A stretch of DNA of 64,000 nt from Polytrichum commune (lineage: Eukaryota; Streptophyta; Polytrichopsida; Polytrichales; Polytrichaceae). This document shows, piece by piece, positions 1 through 12,800 of this stretch. The notes beneath the pieces were generated by a model. It saw only the letters and a program-made list of their open reading frames with translations. It was not told the DNA's origin and did not search any database. The first letter of the stretch is position 1, and each line of letters begins with the position of its first letter. The translations under genes were made by a program, and so were the position numbers. Location of the stretch: NCBI GenBank assembly GCA_950295325.1, contig OX485804.1:64200533-64264532 (forward strand), in the 5' to 3' direction.

Positions 1-1
1 T

Positions 2-50
2 CCAAACCAGGGATTTGGCAAGTTTTACTATCCAACTGGAGCCACATATG
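2..50 (+). CDS. MORN gene exon (first in window)
   Basis: Encodes PNQGFGKFYYPTGATY and ends in phase 1 at a GTATATGT donor. Joining its last G to AA at 661 makes GAA and completes the YEGEW core of the first MORN unit, which confirms the splice. Confidence 0.8.
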
Positions 51-2614
51 GTATATGTATTCTCTACCTCTACCTCCCTTGCTTATGCTTTGAAAATACT
101 TGTTGTTTAGATATGTAAAAAAAAAAGAAAAAAGAAAAAACTTTGGCATTTCTTATGAGATGTGAGAGAGGCATGTTGACCTATACGTGGCCAACATTTA
201 TGGGAGAGGATGTGTATAGTTTCAACGACTACGTTAGTAGAGGGGCATCCAGACCGATCGGAGGAATCATCTAAGCAACTAAATCACCTCCTGAGTCACT
301 TGAAAGTTGCAAGTGCTAATCAAGTGACGCCACCCCTGAGCCGATCCAGTGGCCATAATGTATGTGCACTTGGAAGTGCCTATAATAGAGTCCGCATACC
401 ATAGTAGAATGAGCTGCAGTGTCCGAGGCGATTTTTGAGCATCGTCGGTCAAGATTCTAGTGTTTCCAAGTCCAACCGGTTACATGTTGACATCTTTTGA
501 TTTGTAATCTTTAGGTGTTTTGAGGTATATTCCTTAAGTTCCTCTCGAATGATCGGTAATTCTCCTGTAGTCAAACTCAATCAATCGGTTCCTCTGTAGC
601 CCAACGGCCAGTTCTCCATGTCAGTGGAATGAGGTGCAAGAACGCTGTGTTTGGGTGCAGAAGGGGAATGGGTGCTATCAACAGAGCAACCACCTGCAAC
701 AACACCAGCACCAGCAGTTGAAGAAGAAGATGTGGAGAAACCACCTCATGCAGGTCCCATTGCCATGGAACTTGCCGATCTACCGAGACCTAATCGGCAA
801 CGCCATGGGCGAGGCTTCTACAGAATTGGTGCGAATGAGTATATCGGAGACTGGAAAAATGATAGAATGCATGGTCAAGGTGCGTACCTTCCTATGAATC
901 TATTGTATGCGGTTCCACATGAAGTGCATGTTCCTTTGCATACTTTTCACCGCGCGCCCAATCCTGCTCAAGGCGTTATAATGTTCTTGAGCGACCCCAC
1001 TGTTCACTCCCTATTTGATCCTAGTATAGACTTTCTCAAACACTATTGCGCCATAGTGTTTGACGAATGCTCATTTTTGGATCCTTCCTTAGACCTTGGA
1101 GATTCTCTATGTGAACATGCCATTTTGTCATGTAAATAGTGATCGTGTGTCACTGCAACTCGAGTACCAACCATCACTAACACCTAAAACTATAACATAG
1201 CAAAGGCACACATACACAACACACCTCCACATTTTTGCCAAGTGAGAAGGAAGAGAGTCAAACCCTAACAAGGGTTCTAATTCTCTCTTCATATGCACAT
1301 AATGAGTCAAGTTATCTCTCACTCCGCCACGGGAGAATCCAAGAGTGTAAGTAAGGAGAGAAGAACTCAAGATTTTATTGCAACAACATGCAATCTTCAT
1401 CTCACACAAGCTCTCTCCACACACTCACTCACAAGGCTTGATTTGGCAAGAGTGCCAAGCCAAGGAGGAGACTCCTCAATTAGGAGCATCTCTCCAACTC
1501 CTAGGGTTCATCCATCCAACTCTATATGGATGAAACCCCCTGGATGCGGTGTGGATGTTGACGTCGCAAACCGTGACAAATCTTACACTCACAAGTGAAG
1601 CTTTGTGTTTCCAAAAACATTCTCAAGAAACTTCAATGTTATAAGGAGCAAACAAATTTATCCGTATTTTTGTCCGAATTGTGGTTGACTCATAAAGCTC
1701 CGTGACATTGTATTTTGTTCCATCTGTTACGGGGATCGCAATTCCTTACCACCGGTTCTCTTCCACTTGATGGTTTCGTGATCTACTACAATAGTAGATT
1801 CTCACTCCATATTCCTAGAATTTCCACCCGTTTAGTGGAAGAGGACTAATGATAAGGAACCATGAATGTTGTAGTTGTCGCTTGGAGGTAATTGATAGCA
1901 AAGCATGTTGTAGGTTGCTTCAAATATGCAAATGGAGCTTCATATGATGGTCATTGGGAGCAAAACATATATATGGGAGCTGGACTCTACAAGGTTCATC
2001 CAAACTATCCTTGATTCCACGCATTCTTTAGGATTGGTCAAGAATCCTTGTAACTTATGTATGGGTTTGTTAGAAACAATCATTTGCATGCCCTATATAC
2101 ACGTGAATTGTGATACACCATTTATAGTATTTAGTGGCACATACATTATTGATGAAAGGTCTAAACTAGATGCCTATAGAACTAGTAGTAGTGCGTCCGC
2201 TGATTATCAACATGGTGTTATTTGTCAATATAACTATCTCTTAGAAGTGCATAACTATTTATGGTATGATATTTATCGTAACACATTGGAGTGGTAGGTT
2301 GATGATAGGTTGGGTTCTAGTAGGAATTGGTCCTACATGTAGTCCAATTCGTATAGATGTCCACACCACGACACGGCCTATAAGGCTAATCTTGAAGTTT
2401 TTGCAAGTGGGGTCTTAGCATGCAAGATTAAGTTGACCAACAAAATGTTTGTGTTGGAATGCATACGTAGTGGCCAAATGGGGCAACTTATTTTGGTCAA
2501 TGGCGAGACAACAAGATGCATGGTGATGGAACATACATAGACAGAGAGGGGAACTCATGGGCTGGGCAATTCTTCAACGGAACTGGACCTGGTCTTATTT
2601 GTGAAATAAAATAA
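2..2614 (+). CDS. MORN-repeat protein, 3' part of gene (4 exons, 5' end outside window)
   Basis: Four exons join in frame: 2-50, 661-879, 1914-1993 and 2471-2614 (TAA at 2612-2614), all with GT-AG introns, giving 163 residues. The product holds five MORN units: QGFGKFYYPTGATYEGEW (exons 1-2), HGRGFYRIGANEYIGDW, HGQGCFKYANGASYDGHW (junction of exons 2-3), MGAGLYKWPNGATYFGQW (junction of exons 3-4) and HGDGTYIDREGNSWAGQF. An acidic, Pro/Ala-rich insert of about 35 residues separates units 1 and 2. MORN arrays bind membranes or scaffold complexes. The closest well-known plant and algal relatives by layout are radial-spoke head (RSPH1-like) and other axonemal MORN proteins; plant PIP5-kinases also carry MORN arrays, but no kinase domain follows here. 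The gene ends about 1 kb before the convergent PGI1 gene. The axonemal role is inference; the MORN assignment is read from sequence. Confidence 0.85.
51..660 (+). other. MORN gene intron with dispersed repeat
   Basis: GT-AG intron. About 420-605 belongs to a repeat family with ACCGGTT motifs, also seen at 42320-42490 and, inverted, at 62560-62790. Confidence 0.6.
661..879 (+). CDS. MORN gene exon (second in window)
   Basis: Acceptor TGCAG at 656-660, donor GTGCGT at 880. Carries the acidic Pro/Ala-rich linker and the second MORN unit, ending HGQ(G) in phase 1. Reading on past the donor soon leaves any MORN pattern, so the splice is preferred to read-through. Confidence 0.85.
880..1913 (+). 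other. MORN gene intron
   Basis: GT-AG intron of 1.03 kb. Open frames here (for example 1128-1424 on the - strand) show no recognisable domain and are taken as chance. Confidence 0.7.
1914..1993 (+). CDS. MORN gene exon (third in window)
   Basis: Acceptor TTGTAG at 1908-1913, donor GTTCAT at 1994. Encodes (G)CFKYANGASYDGHW and then EQNIYMGAGLYK, one whole MORN period, and ends in phase 0. Confidence 0.85.
2471..2614 (+). CDS. MORN gene last exon
   Basis: Acceptor ACGTAG at 2465-2470. Encodes WPNGATYFGQW, then HGDGTYIDREGNSWAGQF and a short tail GLICEIK before TAA. AATAAA at 2605-2610 overlaps the last codons. A further exon downstream cannot be excluded, but none was found. Confidence 0.82.
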   Translation, partial: WPNGATYFGQWRDNKMHGDGTYIDREGNSWAGQFFNGTGPGLICEIK

Positions 2615-3420
2615 TTCATTCAGTTTCGTGTTATTTCATGTTGTGACTCTTTTTGGTCCCAAAGTAGAGTTGACGATTTGCTTACCACATAGTTGGTGCA
2701 TTGGATAAATCAAGAAGGTTCATTCTTACACCTACCTCATATCTCTTTCAATGCATGCCTCAACAGTTTCAAAATTGATTTATGTTTTCTGGCATCTATT
2801 CCTCAATGTTGGATCTTATAAATACTCTTCCACTAGTTGATACCAATAGAAAATGTGGAGCGCTTAGATAACATGCCAAAAGCCCCCGTAACTATGAACA
2901 TAATGATATATTTGGTAATGGAGCATGATTGTTAGCAATAAACCACATGTGGGAGCAATAAACCACATGTGGGAGCAATAAACCACATGTGGGAGCAATG
3001 CTATCTGAAAAGTGGTGGTTCACTTTCCTTTGCAGTCTCTAATTCTGAAAGTGGGATTGGGTTATATATCTTACAAGCCTAAAAGCCTATCCCCCCCCCA
3101 ACATCAACAGTTCATATATTTATTTCCTTCAGATTGGCATCATTAGATTTCCAATGGTCAATGCAACAACGATTTCAATAGGGATGTCGATTATATAGGG
3201 TACGCCAGGTGGGAATTTGGTACAATCTTAGGTGATTGTAAGTTGGAAGGTGGAAGCTCCACTTTGTGCAGATTATGTTCGATGGATACCCGATCCCCAT
3301 CAACAAGTTAGGAAGATTATAACTTTCATTGGTCAATCAATGATTCTGCTGCACCACCATTGATGAAGAGACCTCACAGCTTGTAACTCAAGCTTAAATA
3401 TCAAAACAAGAAGAAACGAA
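2615..3420. other. Convergent intergenic gap with 20-bp tandem repeat
   Basis: Separates the ends of the MORN and PGI1 genes. It contains three exact copies of a 20-bp unit (AATAAACCACATGTGGGAGC) at about 2937-2996 and a C-run near 3093. No coding signal was recognised. Confidence 0.6.
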
Positions 3421-3440
3421 CAATTCCAAGAAAATTGTGC

Positions 3441-3447
3441 CATTTAT
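3441..3447 (-). promoter_or_regulatory. Putative PGI1 poly(A) signal
   Basis: AATAAA on the - strand about 235 nt after the stop codon. The position suits a plant 3' end; no other support. Confidence 0.4.
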
Positions 3448-3680
3448 TCAGAAAACTGGCTTTCAGGCATAAATAACACGTATTCTAGTTTTTTGTATTT
3501 CAGTAAAAATATTGTACAGAAAATTTGCAAAAAACTGGTCAGAACGGATGAGGGATCTATCCAAAAACTGGACGTTACCAAACAATCTGGAATCTCCAAC
3601 AGCTAATCATCATACAGAGGAAATGGAAAATGTGAGAGAATGTGGTATTCTCAAAATTTCGCAGATTGAGATTGCAGGTC

Positions 3681-3821
3681 TTACTCTTCGTCGTACAAAT
3701 CCTCCACAAAACACTCCCCTGTATAGACAGTGGCACTTCTTGGGGTTCCACAATTCCCTTCGGCAAAAACAGCTCGGTCATTTGCTGCCATATGTGAGAT
3801 AATCTTGTAGATCATCTCCAC
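3681..3821 (-). CDS. PGI1: PGI1 exon 15 and stop
   Basis: Last 46 residues, [20 protein letters not shown] to VEDLYDEE, then TAA at 3683-3681. Matches the conserved plant PGI C-terminus. On the - strand AATAAA lies near 3447, a plausible poly(A) signal. Confidence 0.95.
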   Translation of the reverse strand: MEMIYKIISHMAANDRAVFAEGNCGTPRSATVYTGECFVEDLYDEE

Positions 3822-6800
3822 CTGCAATAGTTCAGTAGTAGAGATGAGAAACAAAACAAACAAAAAATAGAGGATCTTATGTATATAATCACAACCATGA
3901 CCCAAAATGGCATCAGAGACCCCAATAGGTCTGGTGGACTCCAATTAGAATGAATCAGCCCTCCACCTTGTAGAAGACTTGTTTTTAATAGAGCCCCTTT
4001 ATCCACAATATATGAGTTTACATAGACGCCACGAACCCCAAGCCACATTATTTATCAAAATACTAAGTACATATTTGCATCCAAGGACACCCAGGTTGTG
4101 TATTTGAACCCAATTCTTCAATATCATTAAGCAATTCAACCAATTTGAAAGGTACAATTTCAAAATGAGTTAATTTTAGATAGGGTCTATATTGCAACAA
4201 TTAGCTTAAAATGGAAATATGTAGCTGATACACACGTTTCTGTGTAGTGAGAGGCCCAATATGGGTCTCTCACATGCCTAGGGGTCAATCTCTATATTCC
4301 TAACAAGCCAAAAAGTTGTTGCTCATGGTTGTGGTAATGCTACTTTTCCCAACCATATGGATGTAGTCTAAAACTTTGCATTTATAACTTTCTCTTGTAT
4401 GTAAACTTGATATAAGGTCTGGAATTCATTATTTATAATAAATACATTATTTGAGCTGGACCCTCTCAGGCAATTAGGACTAAACAGTAAAGGAAATAGG
4501 AAAGGTCAAGATTCAGTACCTGCTCAGGAACCTTACAACGCTTTGCAATCTCCTCACAAGTAAGGGCCTCCACTGGGTCTTTACAGCTGCACATGCAATA
4601 CCGACGTTGAATCTGTTTGTCTTTTGTCTCGGATGTTTGTAAAAGAGAAGAGATGGCTTATAGGGACAATCATGGTATTGCTTCCTCTTCCAGTTAGTCT
4701 GATTCTATATGTAATTTGGAAATGGACATCACCAGCATCAGAAGGACCTTGAAGACTTGAGACTACTGCTTGCTTTCAAAGGTTACTACTCCCTTGCACT
4801 GGCAAGGACAAGCCGACCCGCATCTAATCTCCCCAAAGGGTCCCCCCACCTGGTTGGTTAAAAATATCCAATTCACCTGATGCTCCCACTGTGATTGGGT
4901 GGACCATAGTGGAAGGGTGCACCAAAAATCCATTACTAGGAAGGTCATCCATCTGAACCCAATTCTGGCCTTAAACCCTAAGTGTCTAGGAGGCCCAATC
5001 TGGGCATTTGCATGTGCAAAAACATGTGTTTGAGCTATGTATTTACATTTTTAGCTAATTCGAGTGCACTTTTTAAATCGGTTGAATACCTTAATGCTAT
5101 TGAAGATTTGGGGTTCAAATACACAGCATGGGTGCCCTTGGATGCAAACACATACATAGCCATTTCGTGTATAATACTTAGTGTAGGCCACATGTGAATA
5201 TATTTTTATTTTCTCCTTGACAAAATATAACATTAAAATAAAGTTTCAAACCCATAAATATAATGAATCTGATATTTAGACTTGGTGAAGACTTGTAGAA
5301 ATTGTATATATAACTATATATTGAGGCCCCCTATGTCCTTTAAGGGTTAGCCTTGGAGTTCCCCTGGGATCCGGGTTAAGGCCTTCAGTTTAAGCCACCC
5401 CAGATGCTTGTACTATCAATCTACAAACATCACATCCTGTTCAAGTAGACCAGGAACTTCAGGACAAGTCATTGTTTATCAATCGAAGGGCTCCATTGAT
5501 ATACATACTGATTGATCGGACGATGATCTGTAATTTTATTCACTCTCAATCCAAGAAATAGCAGAAATATTTCCAATCAATTATGTAAACAAGAGCACAT
5601 ATCAATTCCTATTCTCTTAGCAGAGATCATAGTGCCACTCATACACACCTGGCTTCATTGAGCACAAACTGGACTCTCTTTTGTAAGGCGAGCACTTCAG
5701 CAGCCGCCTTCTTACCGGCCTCCACACCTACAAGCAGGTTAAAAAATTCCCGATAGTGAACAGATAAATCAAGACCACAAAAAACAGATTCTTGTAAATA
5801 TTTTTAGATTAGAAGCTACAAGAAACTACATCCCAAACTTCCAAAGAGCAGTTTGATACAGTTCAATGACACAAAAGTAGTAGGCAGTTCCCTCCTGAGA
5901 CTATTTTGTATTCTCCAGTGAGGGTGCTCTTTAGCAAATCTGTTCATTTGACCAAGATAAGAGGTTTATGAGACTCAGTCCTCCCCAATAAGGCAATTGT
6001 AGATAGTATTGTTACTCCAAGCCCCAGTTATCTTTCATTTTATAGATAGTAACTTTAATTTCAAGATGGACCCTCTGTCACCCTAGAATGAAAAAAATTG
6101 ATGGGTTAAGTTTCTCTAAATTTTTTTTTAGGTTTCATGGAGTGCACAACCTAAATATGTCACAAAGAATTGTAGAGGAGCAGGAACTGGAGATTTTGCT
6201 AAAACTTCTTAACCATCATGGGCCTCAAGGGTGTTATATGGAGGGGTTTAATATTGCTTCTTGATAAATTTTGTTGAAAGTATCAGAAGTGACCATATCT
6301 AAAATTAGAACATTTATCACATGCATTGTTTCAATCAGGACATACATTTATCTATCTATCTTTATATATATAATGAATTCTAGGGAGATTTGAGCTTATA
6401 TAAACAACCTGACTCAAATATATATTCTGTGTAACTAATCACTGTTGTCAAGTATTATTATTTCTTGATCAAGATTATGATATATATGGATTCAATACCA
6501 TAGACTAAAAAAAAATGTCCTTTGAGCACTTGTTGGGTTCTCATAAATATTGTCACATATCTCGTATAAACAAACCATTGGTCAAAACACCATTTAGAGA
6601 AGCCAGACAGACTGATTGGTACCTGGTTGATGATAGGCATTGATGTGGATAAGACTTGCGTATAGCCCGACCGCACGCTCATACAGAGCTATCATGGCCC
6701 CAACAGATTTGGGTGTCACCTCCTCGACTGTCAACGTGATAGACTCTCTCTTGTTTGAGTATAGTGCAGACCTTGTGCCCTTAAAAAACCAAATCCAGGC

Positions 6801-9800
6801 AGACAGGGAAGATGTTAGACAGGATGATGACGGATAATAAACATCAATAAATCTCAAACTTACATGTAATTGAACTTTACTTTGAAATATATCTGAAATA
6901 TAAATTTAACTTATATTTCAGTAAAAGAAATCTTATTTGGACTATTGAATTGGACTATGTATATGATTACCAAAAACTTCAGATGAAAATTACATCGAAC
7001 GCATGTAAATTTGAGTACAGTGATGTTTTGCGCAAAGTCTTTAAAGAGGGACAAAACTGTGGGTTTTTAGGGGATTTTTTATTCAAAGCTCATTCACTTG
7101 CCTTATGTCGGAGCCTAATTTTGAAAGACATTTGAAACTCCTTTTTCAATCCCTTCCAATCCCAAAAACTTAAGAGAGGAAATCTAAATGGTGTTTGCCC
7201 ATGGGACCCACCATCCTTAATCCTGGATTGGCCTATGCAAGGCTAGCTTGGCCCACCCACCCTAGTATGACAAGCTAGAAAGCTGGTTTTGTAAGCCTGA
7301 CACTCTTTTAGCATGTCAATCTAAGCCTTAAGAAAGCTTGGGTGACTTACCAATACATTCTCAAACTCACCTCTATTTTTCTTTCTTTTTCTGGAGACAG
7401 AAGCACAACAAGCCAGCGGCAAGACAAACCCACTTTTTAGCCAACTCACCTGGAACTTGATCCCAAGACTTTACTCTAATATATCTGAAACTTGGGTTTT
7501 GACCAAGACAACTCAACAGTGAAGAGTCAGAAAGTATGTGCGTAAAATCTTTTGGAAGTGATTCCAACATACCTGAAGCATTCCAAATAAGTAGTCACCG
7601 CATGTGACTCCTGGCTCCAATTCCCAGTCCTGACCAGGAGGTCTATCTCGTAGGACTTCGATGAAAGTGGCAAAAAAGTTGGGTACGCCATCTCTTAGTT
7701 GTTGAATGTACCTGGAAAAGTCACCGATCCCATCAGCCTTGTCTACAGTGTCCTCTTTATCAAACTAAATCTGAGTTGTTGCATTTCCAATCAATTTCTT
7801 GATATTCACTCACTCTCCATTCCAATCTTTGTAGAGACTCATTAACAACCAGTTATCAGCAATGGTGATGAGCACTTACATTGAACCATCTGTATTACTT
7901 CAGGGATATATTTGAGGGAATCGTGAGTTCTATTTTGCTTATGAAAAATAGAGCTGCAATTACAATGAGCCAAGAGACTTCCTCAAAGATTCTTCACAAA
8001 CTATCCAGGATTTTCAGCTAAGAACAATTACCAAACATTGTGGAATGGGAGAGTATCAACTTACGCATGTTGATCAGTGCTTCCTTTGTTCCCATAAACA
8101 GACAGTCCTTGATTCACCTGCAACCAGCCATGTTCATCTCATGAAAAGAAAGGACATTTACCCTACACACATCCAACCTATAGATAGAGGGAAAAATGCC
8201 TTATAGAATAGCAAAGAAGACTTGGGTGACATAAAAATGTCAACTTTATGTATACAGCAACACCAATATGTGCTTTCACCGCTTTTGCAAATTCTGTTTG
8301 ACAACATGATCGAATATTCTCTATTATGCTTACCTTCTGCATTCAAAGGTTTGCTCATCAATCAACTTACAAGTAAAAGATGTAAATTAGAAGTCAAATA
8401 CCTTATTCCCATCCAAGTCGAATTCCTTGCCTATAGATTCCATCACAAGCTGCTGCAAGTACCGGCTGAACAACAACAAACTGTCTTTGTACGGTAGCAC
8501 CACCATATCCTGGAAAATAGGTTCAACAAGAAGCAAATCTTTTAGGTGAGATAGTAGATGATGCAACTGCAATATTATCTGGAACTACATAACATAAGAG
8601 AGTAACCTCTCTACCCTACTCTTGCACTCATTTCCACAAATCATCAAATTAAATAACATCGTATCAATCTGCACATTATGTGCATCCTCACTAACTGAAA
8701 AATACACTGAATGCTAGAAAAATATGCAAGTTACTCCCACAACAATCTTGATTGCACTTTGACAAGGAATATCACCTTGGCTCCAACGCCACCAGTGGCC
8801 CAGTACCAGCTCAAAGCCAGAAGTGCAGCTGGATTTTTTTTAACCTGGCATTTCATAATTGAAGATGTCTTAGAATCTAAGGGTTATGTTGAAAATGAGA
8901 CCATTCTAAACCTTAAAGAACCAAGTGGTCAAGTCCTTTGATAATACAATGATGATACACAACTTGGTTTATATTTTCTTAAGGTTATATCTCTGTCAAA
9001 AGTAAGGCAGATCAAGAAATGGCACTTCGAAATACTAAATGCAGAAGGAGCGCAGCTGGGGACAGAGAAGGAGCTGATGATGGTTTTGGTTCACTATCCT
9101 CACAAATCCTGAATATGTACTGGATTGGAGATTATTTAAATTCTACTTGAAACTTCCATATCCACCAAAATAACATAAGAGAATTCTAGGGATCCAGGCT
9201 GACAGCATCTAAATAGAATATAATGATTTGTGGAAGACAGCCAAGTACAAGCATGGGATGTTATAAAATCTGGAATTTGTAAAAACAAATGTAGAATTAC
9301 AGCCTCCCCTTAGTTATAACCAATCATTGTTATCTTCCTTCCTGCGAGCATATGCAATACTTCTCGGGTTGCCACTTGCAGAGATCCTCATGATATTCTA
9401 TTTTAAAAGGTTTGTTGGACTTTAGAAAAACCTTAAACTGCAACAGTCTAGCTGTTGGCATTTTGATCCTTTCTTATGTTTTAAGAACTTCATATTGTCC
9501 AACTTTACACCAGCTGTAAAGAACTGCTGTGGTCATAAAGGAGTTGCTCTCAACTTGCTGTTGGATTGAATATTGAAACAATAGCTTAGGTGGACGTCAA
9601 ATCTTATATCACAATTCTACCTGTACTCTGCAGAGTTGACCTGTGTAATTGCATTTTGCATTGAGGTAAAGGTTGTCTGAATCTGTTCAATCCATGATAT
9701 TACATTCAGCTTAGCAGTGGCCAAATAATGTGATTAAAGAATTCCAAAGACCATATTGCTAACATCCAGAGTTAGAGTACTCCTAGAGCAATCCAATGGG

Positions 9801-12800
9801 AAAATATTGGTTGATCCTGTAAGTACGAAAGTGAGGATTCAGAATATACACTAACCGATGGGTTTCTGGTGGTTTCGTCCATGGCAGCAGCACCAGCCAG
9901 CATTTCACGAATATCAATACCCTGGTCACCAAAAGTGTAGCTTCTAGTGATGAGTTCTGAGACAAAAGGATCAAGACATAATCCTATGTGCCACTCATAA
10001 ACAAATGCTTCTCTTGTGCCATGCAAAATAGAACGACTGTAAGTTAGAGAAAAAAAAAGGCTCACTTGTAAGGCAGCTGGGAGTAATCCAACAGCCGACA
10101 TCTCAGATGTGCGGCCTCCCACCCAATCAAACATGGGGAACCTTGCCAACCAGCCTTCTATCTTTGCAGTTTCATCCAGCAACGATCCTTCTTGAGTGAT
10201 AGCCACACCCTGAAATTTTGAAGGAGCTAAGAAAACTGATATTTCAAATTCACAAGGATGTCGACTATAGCTCAAGCTTCTTTCCTTTCTGAGCAGGTCT
10301 TTCAAGTTTTTCTACATCTGGGTCACAGATATAACGACCAGTAGAACTGCACTTGATTGTTTTCCAGATCACATAGTGTCTCAACCAGAAATTTACAATT
10401 CAACTCTTTGTGCATCAGATTGACATTCCTCCCTACTGCTCCAAGGTTTCCAGACAATTATTGGACAATTATCAGTACCTGTTTGGCAAAGTCAAGACCC
10501 TTATCCCGAAATGCCTTCTGCACTTCCAGCAATCCATTGCGGGTTTCTGGAGTTCCCCCACTCTACAAAGTCCACTGAGATAGCAGATAAGTTATCTTCG
10601 AAGAAAGCTAAGTATCCGCTTACTTTGCAAGTTCTTGCAATATCCAGTTGAAATAGAAGAGGAAGAGATATGTAGAAATATAATGTAACTAAGAAAGGAA
10701 GAATAAAGCAAGACACTTAAGTATGTGGACTTAAAAAAACCACAACAAATACTATACCATGTTCAGCAAGGCTGTGATAACTTTATAGTCTCTGCTCGAC
10801 GACTCTGTTCTGAAATAGTTGCTGTCAAACTAATGCACACAAAATAGGAAGAGCCAACAAAAAAAAAAAGTTCTTTTTGCGCAGTGCAGACCTTTGAAAT
10901 GACAACAACAAGGGTCGAAGAAAGCTCTGGACCCAGCTGGGCAATTTGATGATCAATTCCAGCAGGATCTGTGTTGTCAATGAAGCGCAACTGCAGCAGT
11001 ATAAAGAAAGGCAAACTTGGAACATAAGAACTTCCATTGCATAGAATCCATCAATATAAATGAAAGCAAGCAATGTAGGCACATCTTTTCAGACCTGTTT
11101 TTCAATACAATAGAGGTATCCTTTAACTCGACATGGCTTTTGATCAGGAGTCGGTTGGTTTGCATACAACACCTCCCATGTTTAGTAAGTTTTTGGTGCA
11201 CACATGGAGGTAGTGTGGAGGTTTGAGCAAAGAGCATTCTATGCAGGTTTGTTGAGAGCCAGACTTGTTTTGGCATGCAAAGAGGTGCTAAAATAAGTTT
11301 GGCCCTCAATGAACTGAAGTAGGTTGCTCTTCATTCAAATGAATACACTACTTCGAGCATGCACTTCAAGTGGAAAGAACTTATTGATATTGTATGCATA
11401 ACAACCAACAGAAAATCAGAACGGACCAACTCCCAGTGAAAGTCCCATTGAGTTAAACAAGAACTCTAATTACTCTATAAAATCACAGTTTGCAAGTGAA
11501 AATTTGGCTGCCTGTTTACCTTTAGGGGAGGATTATCCGGTGCCAATGCTTCAGCAACAAATTGAGGACCGAGAGCAGATCCTCCAATACCCACTGAGAG
11601 GACTGAGGTGAACCGATCCATTGGGCAGGGAGGTGGCTTGATCTGAGAGGGAAACCCCAAGTAAGTCCCCACGCAAATAAACATAGGAGAAGACAACAAC
11701 ACAAGAAAAGAAAAGAAAGGCTTCAGCTAATGCTGTGACCCTGCACAGACTGCTAAAATTTTCAGAAGAAGCAGCTCTTGGCAAGGATCAACACAACCAT
11801 GGACAGTGTGATTGGGCTTTCTGAAGTAGTTTGCACATCAGAGTTACTCTCTAACTCAGATCGCATGTTCTACTTCTATATCGGTTCATGGAGGGTCAAA
11901 ATTATTTTGGTATGCCAAGAGATGATAAATTGAATTTGACCCTCACTGAACCAAAATAGGCTGCTCTACATTCAGAATGAAACACTACCTCCGAGGATGC
12001 GCCACAACTGGGAATAGATAATATGATTTTGTATGCAAACCAACCTGTGGAGAATCATAACTCTTATCATTCATGAATTAATACAAAATTGTAAGAATCC
12101 TGTAAAATGCTGGGTACCTTCCCATTGACAACACCTTTGGCAAAGGCCATCACATCCTCAAAAGTTCTGGCGACCAGGTTCTGGAGGAACGGAGTTGGGG
12201 CAAGCTCAGGCTTCCGGAGCCAGTAATGACCCACCATACGACCCTCATCTGGATTCGCAATGGAGCCTCCTTCAAGCTCAGCCATCGCCTTGAACGCATG
12301 CTCAAACCGTGGCTGCATGGAATCATAAAACTCGTCCGTGAATCCAATTCGGCTCACATCCAAAGAGAGACCCAGCTCCTTGTCCTCATATAACCAATGC
12401 ACATACCTCTCCCACAGCGCAATTGGGTCTGTCTCCAATTCGGGTTCCGCCCTTGTTGATGTCTCCGTGGTCACCACATCGGTCGACACAGCACCAAGTC
12501 TCGTTGGCGCCATAGATCCGGAAACCGGGATCGATGACATTGCATTCCTCGCAACCTGAGCCCGGAGAAAAGGATAAGCTCACATTCTTGAAAATTGCAA
12601 TAAACCTATGTTGTCTCTAGACGAACCGCCAGTCATTGTCGCAAAACCCTTACACGAATTAGGCACTCTTTTCGATGGGCTTCAAACTCTTCATTTTTTT
12701 TCTGAATTGAGCTTCGTACTGATTAAGGAATGTGGTTTACATGCAGATGAGGAGAAAACCTCAGAGAAAGAGTTTCGGAAGTCTGCCATACATGTGTTCT

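Noticed and set aside
651-1139. 162-residue + strand ORF read straight through
   Set aside because: Only 661-879 continues the MORN pattern; the rest is intron read-through beyond the donor at 880.
2930-3000. CRISPR-like array (three 20-bp repeats)
   Set aside because: Repeats are directly tandem without spacers, in a plant nuclear context.
3160-3360. Further MORN exon after 2614
   Set aside because: YIGYARWEFGT-like reading looks suggestive, but no in-frame splice from 2614 upstream fits and flanking frames close quickly.
12067-12540. Stand-alone 157-residue gene on the - strand
   Set aside because: It is exon 2 of PGI1; the frame is open upstream to a splice acceptor at 12556 and the part after 12118 is intron.
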